NCBI GenBank assembly: GCA_031292485.1
Contig: JARLHA010000065.1
Coordinates: 1 to 32,540 of the forward strand
Length of the DNA: 32,540 nucleotides
From: Mucilaginibacter sp.
Lineage (GTDB): Bacteria; Bacteroidota; Bacteroidia; Sphingobacteriales; Sphingobacteriaceae
Reading direction: 5' to 3'
Shown: positions 1-7,820 of the stretch, one piece after another
Layout of the letters: each line of letters starts with the position of its first letter
Numbering within the stretch: the stretch's first letter is position 1
Translations under genes and position numbers: made by a program
Notes under the pieces: model-generated
Told to the model about the DNA's origin: nothing
What the model saw: the letters and a program-made list of their open reading frames with translations, nothing else
Databases searched by the model: none

Positions 1-130
1 CATTACTTTAACTCTTTTAAGGGGTCACTTTCACCTGGCGAGGAGGGGTCACTTTGCTTTGGCGAACGTGGTCACTTTCACCTGGCAAAGGGGGCCTTTT
101 TGAGTGGGCCAAAAGGGGTCATTTTGGTGT
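1..130. mobile_element. End of an IS21-like insertion sequence (partial)
   Basis: The first ~130 bases contain repeated GGTCACTTT units like the multiple terminal repeats of IS21-family elements, which the IstA transposase binds. No istA or istB coding sequence is present, so the body of the element lies left of the window. The exact outer end cannot be fixed; it lies between the last degenerate repeat (about 127) and the start of AbiGi-like coding sequence (about 131). Family assignment rests on recall of IS21 ends and is not a database match. Confidence 0.6.
21..127 (+). repeat. Tandem 24-bp-spaced GGTCACTTT repeats in the IS end
   Basis: Copies start at 21 (GGGGTCACTTTCACCTGGCG), 45 (GGGGTCACTTTGCTTTGGCG) and about 69 (TGGTCACTTTCACCTGGC), exactly 24 bases apart. 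A weaker copy, GGGGTCATTTTGG, lies at 115-127. The fixed spacing and shared core fit transposase-binding sites at an IS21 end. Confidence 0.75.
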
Positions 131-639
131 GTTTTATCCACCATGGCATCAATCCTGTTCTATATCTATCCAAAGGATCGGACATTAATAAATTAATATT
201 TGAGTTTATTGAAACGGGGCTAAAAAAAAAGACCAAAGCAGATTTAAACAGCATGGCTTTTATAAAAAAAATGATTGCTTATGCGAAAAACTATAAGGCA
301 GATTTAACGCGGGGGGATTTTTCTTTTAAAGATTATCGCTTCTACAACGAGAGAGAATGGCGGTATGTGCCTACTAAAAACAACCGTAAAGATATAGAAG
401 CAAGGTTTAATCCCGTAGATTATGATCACACCAAAGTTGAATTAAATGACACTATAGCTGATATAAGGGTAGAATTTGAGCCAACAGACATTACCTATAT
501 CATTGTGAAAACTATCGATGAAATTGAAGTCACCATCAATTCATTGCGAATGCATTACAATGATAAATGCACGAGTAAACAGCTTGATATCCTACTAACC
601 AAAATTATATCGGTTGAGCAGATTAATAACGATTTCTAA
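130..639 (+). pseudogene. 5'-truncated AbiGi-like abortive-infection gene
   Basis: The frame reads about 170 residues to a TAA at 637-639, but its upstream part (from a TTG at 100) is insertion-sequence DNA, so the native N-terminus is gone. Recognisable coding sequence begins near HHGINPVLYLS. A hallmark FYNEREWRYVP motif follows about 60 residues later. Both fit my recollection of the AbiGi family (DUF2743, antitoxin-like half of the lactococcal AbiG abortive phage-infection system). The expected upstream segment (CFCDIP and a glycine-rich YGxYGIG stretch) is missing. Base composition is AT-rich. Likely non-functional unless the missing part is supplied elsewhere. Family call is moderately sure; the truncation is clear. 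Confidence 0.6.
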
Positions 640-652
640 CCTATTTATAAAT

Positions 653-1828
653 TCATTTGACGATCCTTCGCTTTGTAAGCAGGTCGGCTTTAAAATCAAG
701 ATTTTTCAAACATTCTGATTGATTAAAAAATAGTACGCAAGCGTTTTTACCAGAGTTTTTAGAACTGGGATAAATTATCCCGTCCAACGCAATATCTGTC
801 AGGTCGTTAAAAGTATATCTAAAATACTCAGTTATAATCTGTGTCGGCACATAATCAATGTGCTCCCTGCCGTCTTTATAAATTGGTGCACTTAAATCTT
901 CTACGAATGAATGAAGAAAAATTATTGTGTCTAAATATTTGCCTAACTTCTCATCAAACAAACTTGGAACTTTTGGAAGGTCGGCTAAGTTAAGCAAGTA
1001 AAGTTTTTCCTTGTTTAAAAATATTGCCGTACTCATCCTATTTTTTAGCGGAGACGTTTTATCAAATGTTTCTAAAAAGGCGGTGCCCTTGTCAAACGCA
1101 GCATAAAACATAGGAATGCCAGCAGGGCTCATTCGGTTAGGATAGATTGCCCGATCTTCGGGGGGAGCCGTAAAATCTTTCGATTTTGTGGGTATAGCCT
1201 TTACGGTATGTTGTCTACACCTGTAAAATTTGGTGCCAGGTTCAATCCACTTGAATAAATTCAACTGATCTGTTCTTCTGCCAATTTCATGAAGTATTTC
1301 TTCTACCGAGGTTCCGTTGATCCCTGTTTGAAATTGCTTAGAACCCATAAAAACATATCGCGAACGATGTTTAACAACATGTTTAAACTCCTTCCAATCA
1401 TATTTCAATATATCCCTTTCTCTGTCCCCATAGGGGTCTTTCTCACACCATAAAGCGTCGCCGAAGGACTGGACCAAATCGTCGATTAAGTATTGACTAT
1501 TCACTATTAACCCAGCTTCATCAAAAAGCATTTCATCTGTTTGGTAGGTTGATGCCCCCCAATATTCCTGTTCCTCATCGTCGTAATGAACGCCTTCATC
1601 CTCGACCTCGCCAAAAAAATGATGAATGCCTCGACTTATAAAAGGAAGTATATCTTTGTATAATGCAACTGTTCTTCTTTTACCGCAATAATTGCAGATT
1701 CCTTTGTAACCCCATTTAATGATATTCTCGCGAATAGCATAATCATTAATGTGTTCAGTACATAGCGTTTTATCGTTTATACTTATCCCACTTTTGGGTG
1801 TGAATGCTGATTTACTTACGAACTTCAT
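653..1828 (-). CDS. HEPN/RES N-terminal domain plus RES domain toxin (NAD+-degrading family)
   Basis: A 391-aa protein. Residues 1-170 resemble the HEPN/RES N-terminal domain: a Cys pair CNYCGK (45-50) with an earlier Cys at 23, then KHRSRYVF near 153-160. Residues ~195-370 are a RES domain: FYRCR (201-205), PPEDRAIYPNRMSP (222-235), TAFLE (249-253), VPTQIITEYFR (327-337) and IIYPSSKNSGK (351-361), supplying the conserved Arg, Glu and Ser that name the family. Known RES toxins (ParT, MbcT) degrade or phosphorolyse NAD+ and arrest growth. No Xre/MbcA-type antitoxin is adjacent, so it may be a solitary defence effector rather than half of a classical toxin-antitoxin pair. It is divergent from the zinc-ribbon/HEPN operon with 118 bp between starts. 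Enzymatic activity is inferred. Confidence 0.85.
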   Translation of the reverse strand: MKFVSKSAFTPKSGISINDKTLCTEHINDYAIRENIIKWGYKGICNYCGKRRTVALYKDILPFISRGIHHFFGEVEDEGVHYDDEEQEYWGASTYQTDEMLFDEAGLIVNSQYLIDDLVQSFGDALWCEKDPYGDRERDILKYDWKEFKHVVKHRSRYVFMGSKQFQTGINGTSVEEILHEIGRRTDQLNLFKWIEPGTKFYRCRQHTVKAIPTKSKDFTAPPEDRAIYPNRMSPAGIPMFYAAFDKGTAFLETFDKTSPLKNRMSTAIFLNKEKLYLLNLADLPKVPSLFDEKLGKYLDTIIFLHSFVEDLSAPIYKDGREHIDYVPTQIITEYFRYTFNDLTDIALDGIIYPSSKNSGKNACVLFFNQSECLKNLDFKADLLTKRRIVK

Positions 1829-1907
1829 AATTAAGTTACGAATCTAATTTTAAGCAATAGCTGTTGGAAGTCAAGAACATGTAAAAGATTTTGTAATTTA
1901 TAAATAT

Positions 1908-1915
1908 TATATTTG
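1908..1915 (+). promoter_or_regulatory. Bacteroidetes -7 box for the zinc-ribbon/HEPN operon
   Basis: TATATTTG matches the Bacteroidetes sigma-A -7 consensus TAnnTTTG and lies 31 bases before the ATG at 1947. A TTTG at 1890-1893 could be the -33 element, but the 14-base spacer is shorter than usual. Confidence 0.45.
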
Positions 1916-1946
1916 ATCTTAGTCTTTATCATAATTTTAGTAACTA

Positions 1947-3125
1947 ATGGAACTACTTGTCTGTAATAATTGTGAATCCTCTGTTTTAAATAGCTCCAAC
2001 TTTTGCAATCAATGCGGTGGTCGACTAAAATGTAAGGAATGTAAATCTGCGTTGGAAAAAGGCGCTAAATTTTGCGGAGAATGCGGCACAGAAATTAATG
2101 CTGTTGTTGCTTCAAACGGCCAACCAAATACATTCCATTATTACAAAAAAGGCGACGAAATTCGCTGTGATGTTGGTTTAAGCAACGAAGTTGGAAAAGA
2201 GGGGCTTAAATCTTTAATTGAAAATATAACTCAAAACAGCTATCCTCATACTTTCGATGTAAGTCCAATAAACAATGGGGCGAACCAAATTGAACATCAA
2301 CTGCCAATTGAAGAAGCAAAGAATTTAGAATCTAAAAATGAAGTTAGTGAGGAAAAATCCTTTGTCAATTTGAATTCAGTTAATCAAGATAAAAAGTTGA
2401 TAAAATATCTCCATATAGATGACCTACTACATAAAAGAAAGCTTAGTGAAATGGAATGGATACTCATTTTTGCATTTTACGAAGGAGGGTATGGAGCAAA
2501 AACTTTTACGTATGATCAGGTAAGGAGCGCCTATCTGAATAAACGAAAAAATGATTCTAGAAATAGAAACTTCAGCGGCAATTGGACCGGATTACGCAAG
2601 ACGTTTTTTGATACAGCAAGTGAGGGAGTGTTCAGGATTGAATTTGATAAAGTAGATATTGTTTCAGATTTTGTGCTTGGAACTGCCAGCGGAATAATAA
2701 AAGGCGCCTACGAGAATAGTAAATCACCTAAGTCTAAAAAAGTAACGAAAGAAAAACCAGCAACAGCAACAGTCGTCAAAGCATCTAAATCATCAAAACA
2801 GATTGTACTTGAGGATTTTGATGTGGTTAAAAGTGAAAAAAAACCTTCCTTGCAGGAGGTTTTTGATAAATTTAAGCCAAGTAGCAATAAAGATGTTTTC
2901 GGGCTTATAGCCTATTATATCTGTGAGTTGAGCAAAACCGAAACATTCACAGCTGGAAATATTGACTATGCCTACCGAATATTAAAGCTAACGAGAAAGA
3001 ACTCTCTAGTCCAATTAATCAACAATGTAAAGAACGAGACTCAGTGGTTTGAAGGGATTGAAAGCGGTAAATGGAAACTTAGCAGACTTGGATCAGTGGC
3101 TCTTGAAGAAATGTTTCGTCTATAG
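1947..3125 (+). CDS. Double zinc-ribbon protein with two winged-helix-like repeats (unknown function)
   Basis: A 392-aa protein without signal peptide or membrane segment. The N-terminus has two zinc ribbons: CNNC...CNQC (Cys 6, 9, 20, 23) and CKEC...CGEC (Cys 29, 32, 43, 46). A low-complexity stretch (~55-145) follows. Two domains of similar layout come next, at ~165-250 and ~311-390, joined by a Lys/Ser-rich linker. Each has a hydrophobic helix (ILIFAFY, FGLIAYY), a helix of pattern FTYDQVRSAY or FTAGNIDYAY, a third helix, then a strand (GVFRIE, GKWKLS). This looks like a winged helix or a related tetra-helical fold. The next gene starts 10 bases after the stop and has a third copy, so the two are probably co-transcribed and act together. 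Nucleic-acid binding is an inference. I do not recognise a named family. Confidence 0.8.
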   Translation: MELLVCNNCESSVLNSSNFCNQCGGRLKCKECKSALEKGAKFCGECGTEINAVVASNGQPNTFHYYKKGDEIRCDVGLSNEVGKEGLKSLIENITQNSYPHTFDVSPINNGANQIEHQLPIEEAKNLESKNEVSEEKSFVNLNSVNQDKKLIKYLHIDDLLHKRKLSEMEWILIFAFYEGGYGAKTFTYDQVRSAYLNKRKNDSRNRNFSGNWTGLRKTFFDTASEGVFRIEFDKVDIVSDFVLGTASGIIKGAYENSKSPKSKKVTKEKPATATVVKASKSSKQIVLEDFDVVKSEKKPSLQEVFDKFKPSSNKDVFGLIAYYICELSKTETFTAGNIDYAYRILKLTRKNSLVQLINNVKNETQWFEGIESGKWKLSRLGSVALEEMFRL

Positions 3126-3135
3126 TTTCTGAACA

Positions 3136-3876
3136 ATGGAGCATCTAAAAAATTTCATAAAAAGTGTCCCGGACTTTTCTGCATTATCTGCGGGAAAACA
3201 AATCAAATATTTTGTTTTCTTCCTTCAGCACATGAAGAATGACGAAAAGATTGCAGCGAAAAACATAAAGCAATGTTTTGATGAATTGCATTTAAACAGC
3301 TATTCCAATATCGCGCAATATTTGACACGTTATTCTAAAAGGGGAATAGACCAAGAATTCCTTCGTACAAAGAACGGGTACATCCTTTTTGCCAAGATTA
3401 CACAACAAATCGAAACCGAGATAGGTACCCCGACAGAACGTCCACCCTCTAATTCGTTGTATCCATTAGCCATTTTTGAAAAAGCACCGAGTTATTTAAC
3501 TGCCTTCGCTAGTGAAGCAAGCAGTTGTTATGATCTGAGATTATACAACTCCTGTCTTTTTATGCTCAGAAAGATTTGCGAAATCCTGATTATAGAATTG
3601 TTTGAAAGTAAAGGGATAGAATCAAAAATTAAGACACCTAAAGACGACTATTTGCAGCTTGCAGATTTAATTAAGGCATCTATTGCTGAAAACTCGTGGA
3701 AACTGTCAAAGATAGTTAAAGAGAATTTGCCCAAAATAAAATTGTTGGCTGATTCGAGTGTTCATAGCAAGCGTTTTAGGGCAAGAAAGTCCGACATAGA
3801 ACCGATAAAAACGGACGTAAGGATAATTTTTGAAGAGTTAGTGACATTGATAGATTATCCTATTAAAAAAACTTGA
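3136..3876 (+). CDS. Winged-helix-like domain fused to a HEPN/DUF4145-like domain
   Basis: A 246-aa cytosolic protein. Residues ~20-97 repeat the domain found twice in the preceding gene: hydrophobic helix YFVFFLQ, helix IAAKNIKQCF, helix IAQYLTRYS, then strand NGYILF. Residues ~115-242 are all-helical and HEPN/DUF4145-like: SCYDLRLYNSCLFMLRKICE (130-149), then LPKIKLLADSSVHSKRFRAR (198-217) and a C-terminal helix. The usual R-x4-6-H RNase motif is absent: the His of ADSSVH has no Arg at the right distance. The domain may therefore bind nucleic acid or protein rather than cut RNA, or may use other residues. It follows the zinc-ribbon gene by 10 bases and is AT-rich like it. A role in defence is inferred from the neighbourhood. 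Confidence 0.75.
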   Translation: MEHLKNFIKSVPDFSALSAGKQIKYFVFFLQHMKNDEKIAAKNIKQCFDELHLNSYSNIAQYLTRYSKRGIDQEFLRTKNGYILFAKITQQIETEIGTPTERPPSNSLYPLAIFEKAPSYLTAFASEASSCYDLRLYNSCLFMLRKICEILIIELFESKGIESKIKTPKDDYLQLADLIKASIAENSWKLSKIVKENLPKIKLLADSSVHSKRFRARKSDIEPIKTDVRIIFEELVTLIDYPIKKT

Positions 3877-4014
3877 TTACCAATCAACAGTAGTAAAAAT
3901 GGAAGTGAAAAGGCAGGGCGCTATTTTCCTAGTAATTCTCCAGCACTTTTAGGCGTGATCAAACTGGCGTAACTGCCTGCTAAGCAAATAAACTTTTAAA
4001 ACATCAATATCAGA

Positions 4015-5178
4015 ATGGAGATTCAATCCTATAAAAGCAAAGCTTTAAAGATATTGTCACCAATCCAGCCCGCAATTAAGGCAGTCGAAATACCAGACAT
4101 CTTTTTCCGTGTGGACTGCAGAAGCAAAGCCGGGTACCAGCTGCCGGTCTACTACCTTGTCTATTTTCTGTTTGCCGATCTGTTGGAATTTCCTAACCTA
4201 GGTAAATTCGAAAAGATTGCCTGGTCATTTCCGATAGACTACAAAGGTAAAACGTTTTTGGTGGAGTACCGCAAAATGGGGCTCGGCATATTCGTGCAGA
4301 ACCTGGCTACAGACGAGACTGCTGCTGAAGAAATTGTACGAAAAATCAACGGGGCTGTTAAATCAGCGAGGCCCTTTTATGACTACATAGCGGCTGAAGC
4401 CATTAAGAAATCGAATCTAAATGTCAATAATAATAACCGGAAGCTGTTTGCTCGCTTCAATTTCCTGTTGGAACAATACAAAACAGAGTCTGGCCTGGCA
4501 GCTTCCAGCCGGAATAAATACGAAACTAAAACAGAAGTAACCAAATTTAGTAAAGTGGCCAACTCGCTGTCTCTGAGTTACAAGCACGATGAAAAAGCTA
4601 ACTGGTACGCTATTTCCTGTGTCGAAGCTTTCTTCAGTTGGACGGAGCATTTGTTTATCCATTTGGCCATCATTGCTGAGGGCTTAGCAGACGGTGAAAT
4701 GATCACCCGCTTAATCGAAGCGGAATGGAAGGATAAGTTTAGGGCAGCTATCACAGACACTTCAAAAACCGCAGTCAAATTCTTGGACGAACTACTGCTC
4801 GTTAGGCAGCAATTACGAAACTTTGTAGCTCACGGCGCGTTTGGCAAGGAAGGAAACGCGTTTAGTTTTCACTCTAAAACCGGTGCGGTACCGGTGATCA
4901 TGAACTATAAGCGGCAACGTAATCGATTTTCCTTACAAGGCGGGCTGGTGTTCAATGATGGTGAGACCATTGCTTTGATCGGGGGATTTATCATGTACCT
5001 TCAAACGGGTAGCTTAAAGCCAGCTATGTTTTATACCCAGGAAAGCGATTTGCCTACAATTGTACCTTATGCAGCAAACGGATTCTATCAGGCTTTGTGT
5101 GACGATATGGAAACTATGGAAAGATATTGCTACGAACTTCAGCAACAGCTTGATGATGCGGCTAATATGGATTGGTAA
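4015..5178 (+). CDS. HEPN-motif protein of unknown family
   Basis: A 387-aa protein, probably cytosolic. The C-terminal half is helical. VRQQLRNFVAHGAF at ~263-276 gives R268-N269-x3-H273, the R(N)x4H signature of HEPN ribonucleases, preceded by a helical segment WYAISCVEAFFSWTEHLF (197-214) that would be the first HEPN helix. The N-terminal ~115 residues look alpha/beta (FLVEYRKMGLGIFVQN) and match nothing I can name. Base composition is closer to the chromosome than the preceding three genes. It stands alone, 138 bases after the HEPN operon, with no evident antitoxin. RNase activity is inferred from the motif only. Confidence 0.75.
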   Translation: MEIQSYKSKALKILSPIQPAIKAVEIPDIFFRVDCRSKAGYQLPVYYLVYFLFADLLEFPNLGKFEKIAWSFPIDYKGKTFLVEYRKMGLGIFVQNLATDETAAEEIVRKINGAVKSARPFYDYIAAEAIKKSNLNVNNNNRKLFARFNFLLEQYKTESGLAASSRNKYETKTEVTKFSKVANSLSLSYKHDEKANWYAISCVEAFFSWTEHLFIHLAIIAEGLADGEMITRLIEAEWKDKFRAAITDTSKTAVKFLDELLLVRQQLRNFVAHGAFGKEGNAFSFHSKTGAVPVIMNYKRQRNRFSLQGGLVFNDGETIALIGGFIMYLQTGSLKPAMFYTQESDLPTIVPYAANGFYQALCDDMETMERYCYELQQQLDDAANMDW

Positions 5179-5476
5179 AAAGAAACTACAACCATATTAG
5201 CAAACCCAGTTCGGGACGCTTTTTAAATAATCCCTGATCCATGTCGTCGGTTGTCTGTTGTCATTTTTGAATCCAAAAATGAATAGGAAAAGGGTACTGA
5301 TATTCATCATCAACACGGGACTTATTATTTGCAGCATATATTGCATCAATCGCTATTAATGCTTATCTTTATATAAGTCATTAGGAATTAAACTGTTGCA
5401 AATTATTTGTGGAGAATTCGGGAATCACCACGTTTGCAAGCTTGTAATATATTGAAAATTAGGATATTATGCGATT
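5179..5476. other. Intergenic stretch with no gene found
   Basis: No ORF, RNA gene or repeat could be supported here. It separates the last island gene from the tRNA 3' fragment. Confidence 0.6.
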
Positions 5477-5499
5477 GGGTTCGAGTCCCGTCCATTCCG
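5477..5499 (+). other. Displaced tRNA 3' end (probable attachment-site scar)
   Basis: The sequence reads as half a T-arm and an acceptor strand: GGG (5477-5479), T-loop TTCGAGT (5480-5486), CCCGT (5487-5491), acceptor CCATTCC (5492-5498) and discriminator G (5499). The first two T-stem bases do not pair properly. No D-arm, anticodon arm or 5' acceptor strand exists upstream. A 3' tRNA fragment of this size followed by a terminator is what integration of a genomic island into a tRNA gene leaves at its distal end. The intact tRNA would be left of the window. The discriminator G would suit a serine tRNA, but the isotype is not settled. Confidence 0.7.
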
Positions 5500-5526
5500 C
5501 TAAAAGGGTGTCAAAATCCTTTTAAG

Positions 5527-5560
5527 CCGCTTAAATCAATGATTTAAGCGGTTTTTTTTT
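5527..5560 (+). terminator. Intrinsic terminator behind the tRNA fragment
   Basis: A perfect 11-bp stem, CCGCTTAAATC (5527-5537) with GATTTAAGCGG (5541-5551), has a 3-base loop and is followed by nine T. It is probably the original terminator of the tRNA transcript, left with the displaced 3' end. Confidence 0.85.
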
Positions 5561-5706
5561 GCCAAATGCACTCGTTTCAGACAATTTTTGGGGGATCAGA
5601 TTGAAAAATTTGGGGGTATTAACGGATCAATCAGAATTCTTATGTTTCAACATCCCGGACAAAGCGCCTATGCAACACTTTATATATTTTTTGATAGTTT
5701 TACACA
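5561..5706. promoter_or_regulatory. Upstream region of the esterase gene with TTTGGGGG direct repeats
   Basis: TTTGGGGG occurs at 5587-5594 and 5609-5616, 22 bases apart. Such G-rich direct repeats could be integrase arm-type or regulator sites. The T-rich stretch at ~5680-5700 contains no clean TAnnTTTG box. Confidence 0.3.
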
Positions 5707-7701
5707 ATGATTGCTAAATCGATTTATATAAAAATTATCAGCAGGGGACTACTGCCCGGTTTGTTTCTTTTTATTTTTAAAGCAAGCGCTGCGCAAATTG
5801 TGTTACCCGCCTGTTTTACTGATAACATGGTTTTACAACAGCAAACAAAAGTTAACCTTTGGGGGATTGAAACTCCCGGTAAAAACTTAACCATCGTAAC
5901 CTCATGGAACAACAAAACCTATAAAGTTGCCGGCGATGCAAATGGTGATTGGAAAATAAAAGTACGCACGCCTGTTTACGGTGGCCCTTATACCATCACC
6001 TTTAATGATGGCAGCATAACAACCCTGAAAAATATTTTGATCGGCGAAGTTTGGGTATGCTCGGGGCAATCTAACATGGAAATGCCGTTGACTGGTTTTT
6101 ATGGTGATGTGCTGAACCTTAACAATGAGTTGACGGATGCAGCTAATTACCCTGAAATACGGATGCTGAAAATTGATAATAAAACCAGCTTTACCCCACT
6201 TTCAAACGTGCAAACCAAAGGCGGCTGGACAATATGCAATCCCCAAACCATACGTAATTTCTCAGCCGTTGCCTATTTTTTTGCAAAGAATTTGTTTGCA
6301 GATAAACATATACCGATAGGTATTATTAATAGCACCTGGGGTGGCACCGTTGCAGAGGCCTGGACAAGCGGCAGCGCCTTAAAAACAATGCCTGCTTTTG
6401 CGCCATTTGTCAATGCTATTGAAAACGGGCTTACGCAGCAAAAGATTGATGCGCAGTATCAAATGAATGTAAGAGGATGGATGGATTCCATAAATGCAAA
6501 AGACCCTGGCTTTCAGCAAAGCAAACCCCTTTGGGCCGAAACTGGCCTTGACGATTCCTCCTGGCAAAAAATGATGCTGCCCTCTTACTGGGAGCAATCA
6601 GGTGTTCCTGATTATGACGGTACCATGTGGTTCAGAAAGAAGGTTGCCATTCCTGCAGCATGGGCCGGCAAGGACTTAAAACTTAACATGGGTGGTATTG
6701 ATGATTATGATGTTTCTTATTTTAACGGGGTGGAAATAGGTCATACAGAATCGTTTTTTTATACGCGCAGCTATAACATACCCGGCAGCGGGGTAAAAGC
6801 CGGCGAAAATACGATCGCCGTCCGCGTTTTTGACAATGGCGGCCTCGGCGGTATAAACAAAGGCCCGCTGCAATTGTCATTAGCCACTGATATTACTGGT
6901 CAAATTGATTTGGCGGGCGAATGGGTTTATCACAAAGCGAATGTGCTTACGCAGTTACCACAACCGCCGGTACAATCAAACAGCCCAAACCGGCCAACAC
7001 TTATTTATAATGCCATGATTAACCCAATTTTACCCTACACCATAAAAGGCGTAATATGGTACCAGGGCGAAAGCAATGCCGATAGGGCCACGCAATACCG
7101 CCGGTTGTTTCCGCTGTTAATTAATGATTGGCGGCAGAAATGGGGCGAAGGCAATTTTCCGTTTTATTATGTACAAATCGCCAATTATGCTGCGACGGAC
7201 CAGCCACCCGCGGCTGACTGGCCTGCCCTGCGCGATGCCCAGTTATGCGCGCTTAGCCTGCCTAATACGGGCATGGCCGTAACCATTGATATTGGCGATG
7301 CCTACCGCATACACCCACAAAACAAGCAGGAAGCCAGCCGCCGCCTGGCATTAATTGCACGCGCAAAAACGTATGGTGAAAATATCTCCTGCTCGGGCCC
7401 AATTTATAAATCACAGGTAATTAAGGACAATAAAATTGAACTGGAATTCATCAATACCAACGATGGCCTGCTGGCAAAAGGCGATACGCTCAAAGGGTTT
7501 ATTATAGCAGGTGCTGATAAAAAATTCTACCCGGCCAGGGCTATCATATCAGGGAATAAAGTAATTGTGAACAGCGGTAATGTCCCCAACCCCATAGCCG
7601 TGCGTTATGCCTGGGCAAATAACCCGGTTTGCAATTTATATAATGGGGCAAATTTACCAGCTTCACCATTCCGTACGGATGATTGGTACGATATCAGGTA
7701 G
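5707..7701 (+). CDS. Secreted sialate O-acetylesterase (SGNH/SASA family)
   Basis: A 664-aa protein with a signal peptide (hydrophobic ~12-27, likely cleavage after the Ala-Ser-Ala near 28). SGNH-type esterase blocks are visible: block I SGQSNMEMP (119-127) with the Ser nucleophile in GQSN, WYQGESNAD (~450) and the catalytic Asp/His block near GDAYRIHP (~530). Between blocks I and II is an inserted jelly-roll-like segment (~270-400, DDSSWQKM...WFRKKVAIP) resembling the GH2 sugar-binding domain, usual for this family. It would remove acetyl esters from sialic acids or acetylated plant polysaccharides in the periplasm or outside the cell. It starts 150 bp right of the island scar and appears monocistronic. 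Confidence 0.9.
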   Translation: MIAKSIYIKIISRGLLPGLFLFIFKASAAQIVLPACFTDNMVLQQQTKVNLWGIETPGKNLTIVTSWNNKTYKVAGDANGDWKIKVRTPVYGGPYTITFNDGSITTLKNILIGEVWVCSGQSNMEMPLTGFYGDVLNLNNELTDAANYPEIRMLKIDNKTSFTPLSNVQTKGGWTICNPQTIRNFSAVAYFFAKNLFADKHIPIGIINSTWGGTVAEAWTSGSALKTMPAFAPFVNAIENGLTQQKIDAQYQMNVRGWMDSINAKDPGFQQSKPLWAETGLDDSSWQKMMLPSYWEQSGVPDYDGTMWFRKKVAIPAAWAGKDLKLNMGGIDDYDVSYFNGVEIGHTESFFYTRSYNIPGSGVKAGENTIAVRVFDNGGLGGINKGPLQLSLATDITGQIDLAGEWVYHKANVLTQLPQPPVQSNSPNRPTLIYNAMINPILPYTIKGVIWYQGESNADRATQYRRLFPLLINDWRQKWGEGNFPFYYVQIANYAATDQPPAADWPALRDAQLCALSLPNTGMAVTIDIGDAYRIHPQNKQEASRRLALIARAKTYGENISCSGPIYKSQVIKDNKIELEFINTNDGLLAKGDTLKGFIIAGADKKFYPARAIISGNKVIVNSGNVPNPIAVRYAWANNPVCNLYNGANLPASPFRTDDWYDIR

Positions 7702-7820
7702 ATAAATGTAACGCACAGGCACAGCAATAAAACCGGAGCCGGATAGGTACTGATAACGGGCAGGTTACTGTAATACAGCGAGCATTTCCGGCTTGGCCAC
7801 AATTAATAAGCACTGTGTTT

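Noticed and set aside
21..90. Regular short repeats that could be taken for a CRISPR array
   Set aside because: Only three copies at 24-bp period with no unique spacers of the usual 30 bp and no cas genes; they fit IS end repeats better.
100..639. A complete 179-aa gene starting at TTG 100
   Set aside because: Its first ~10 codons are insertion-sequence DNA; the family-like sequence starts only near 131.
5278..5360. Small ORF of about 26 codons in the island-edge intergenic region
   Set aside because: Very short, no recognisable features and no supporting start context.
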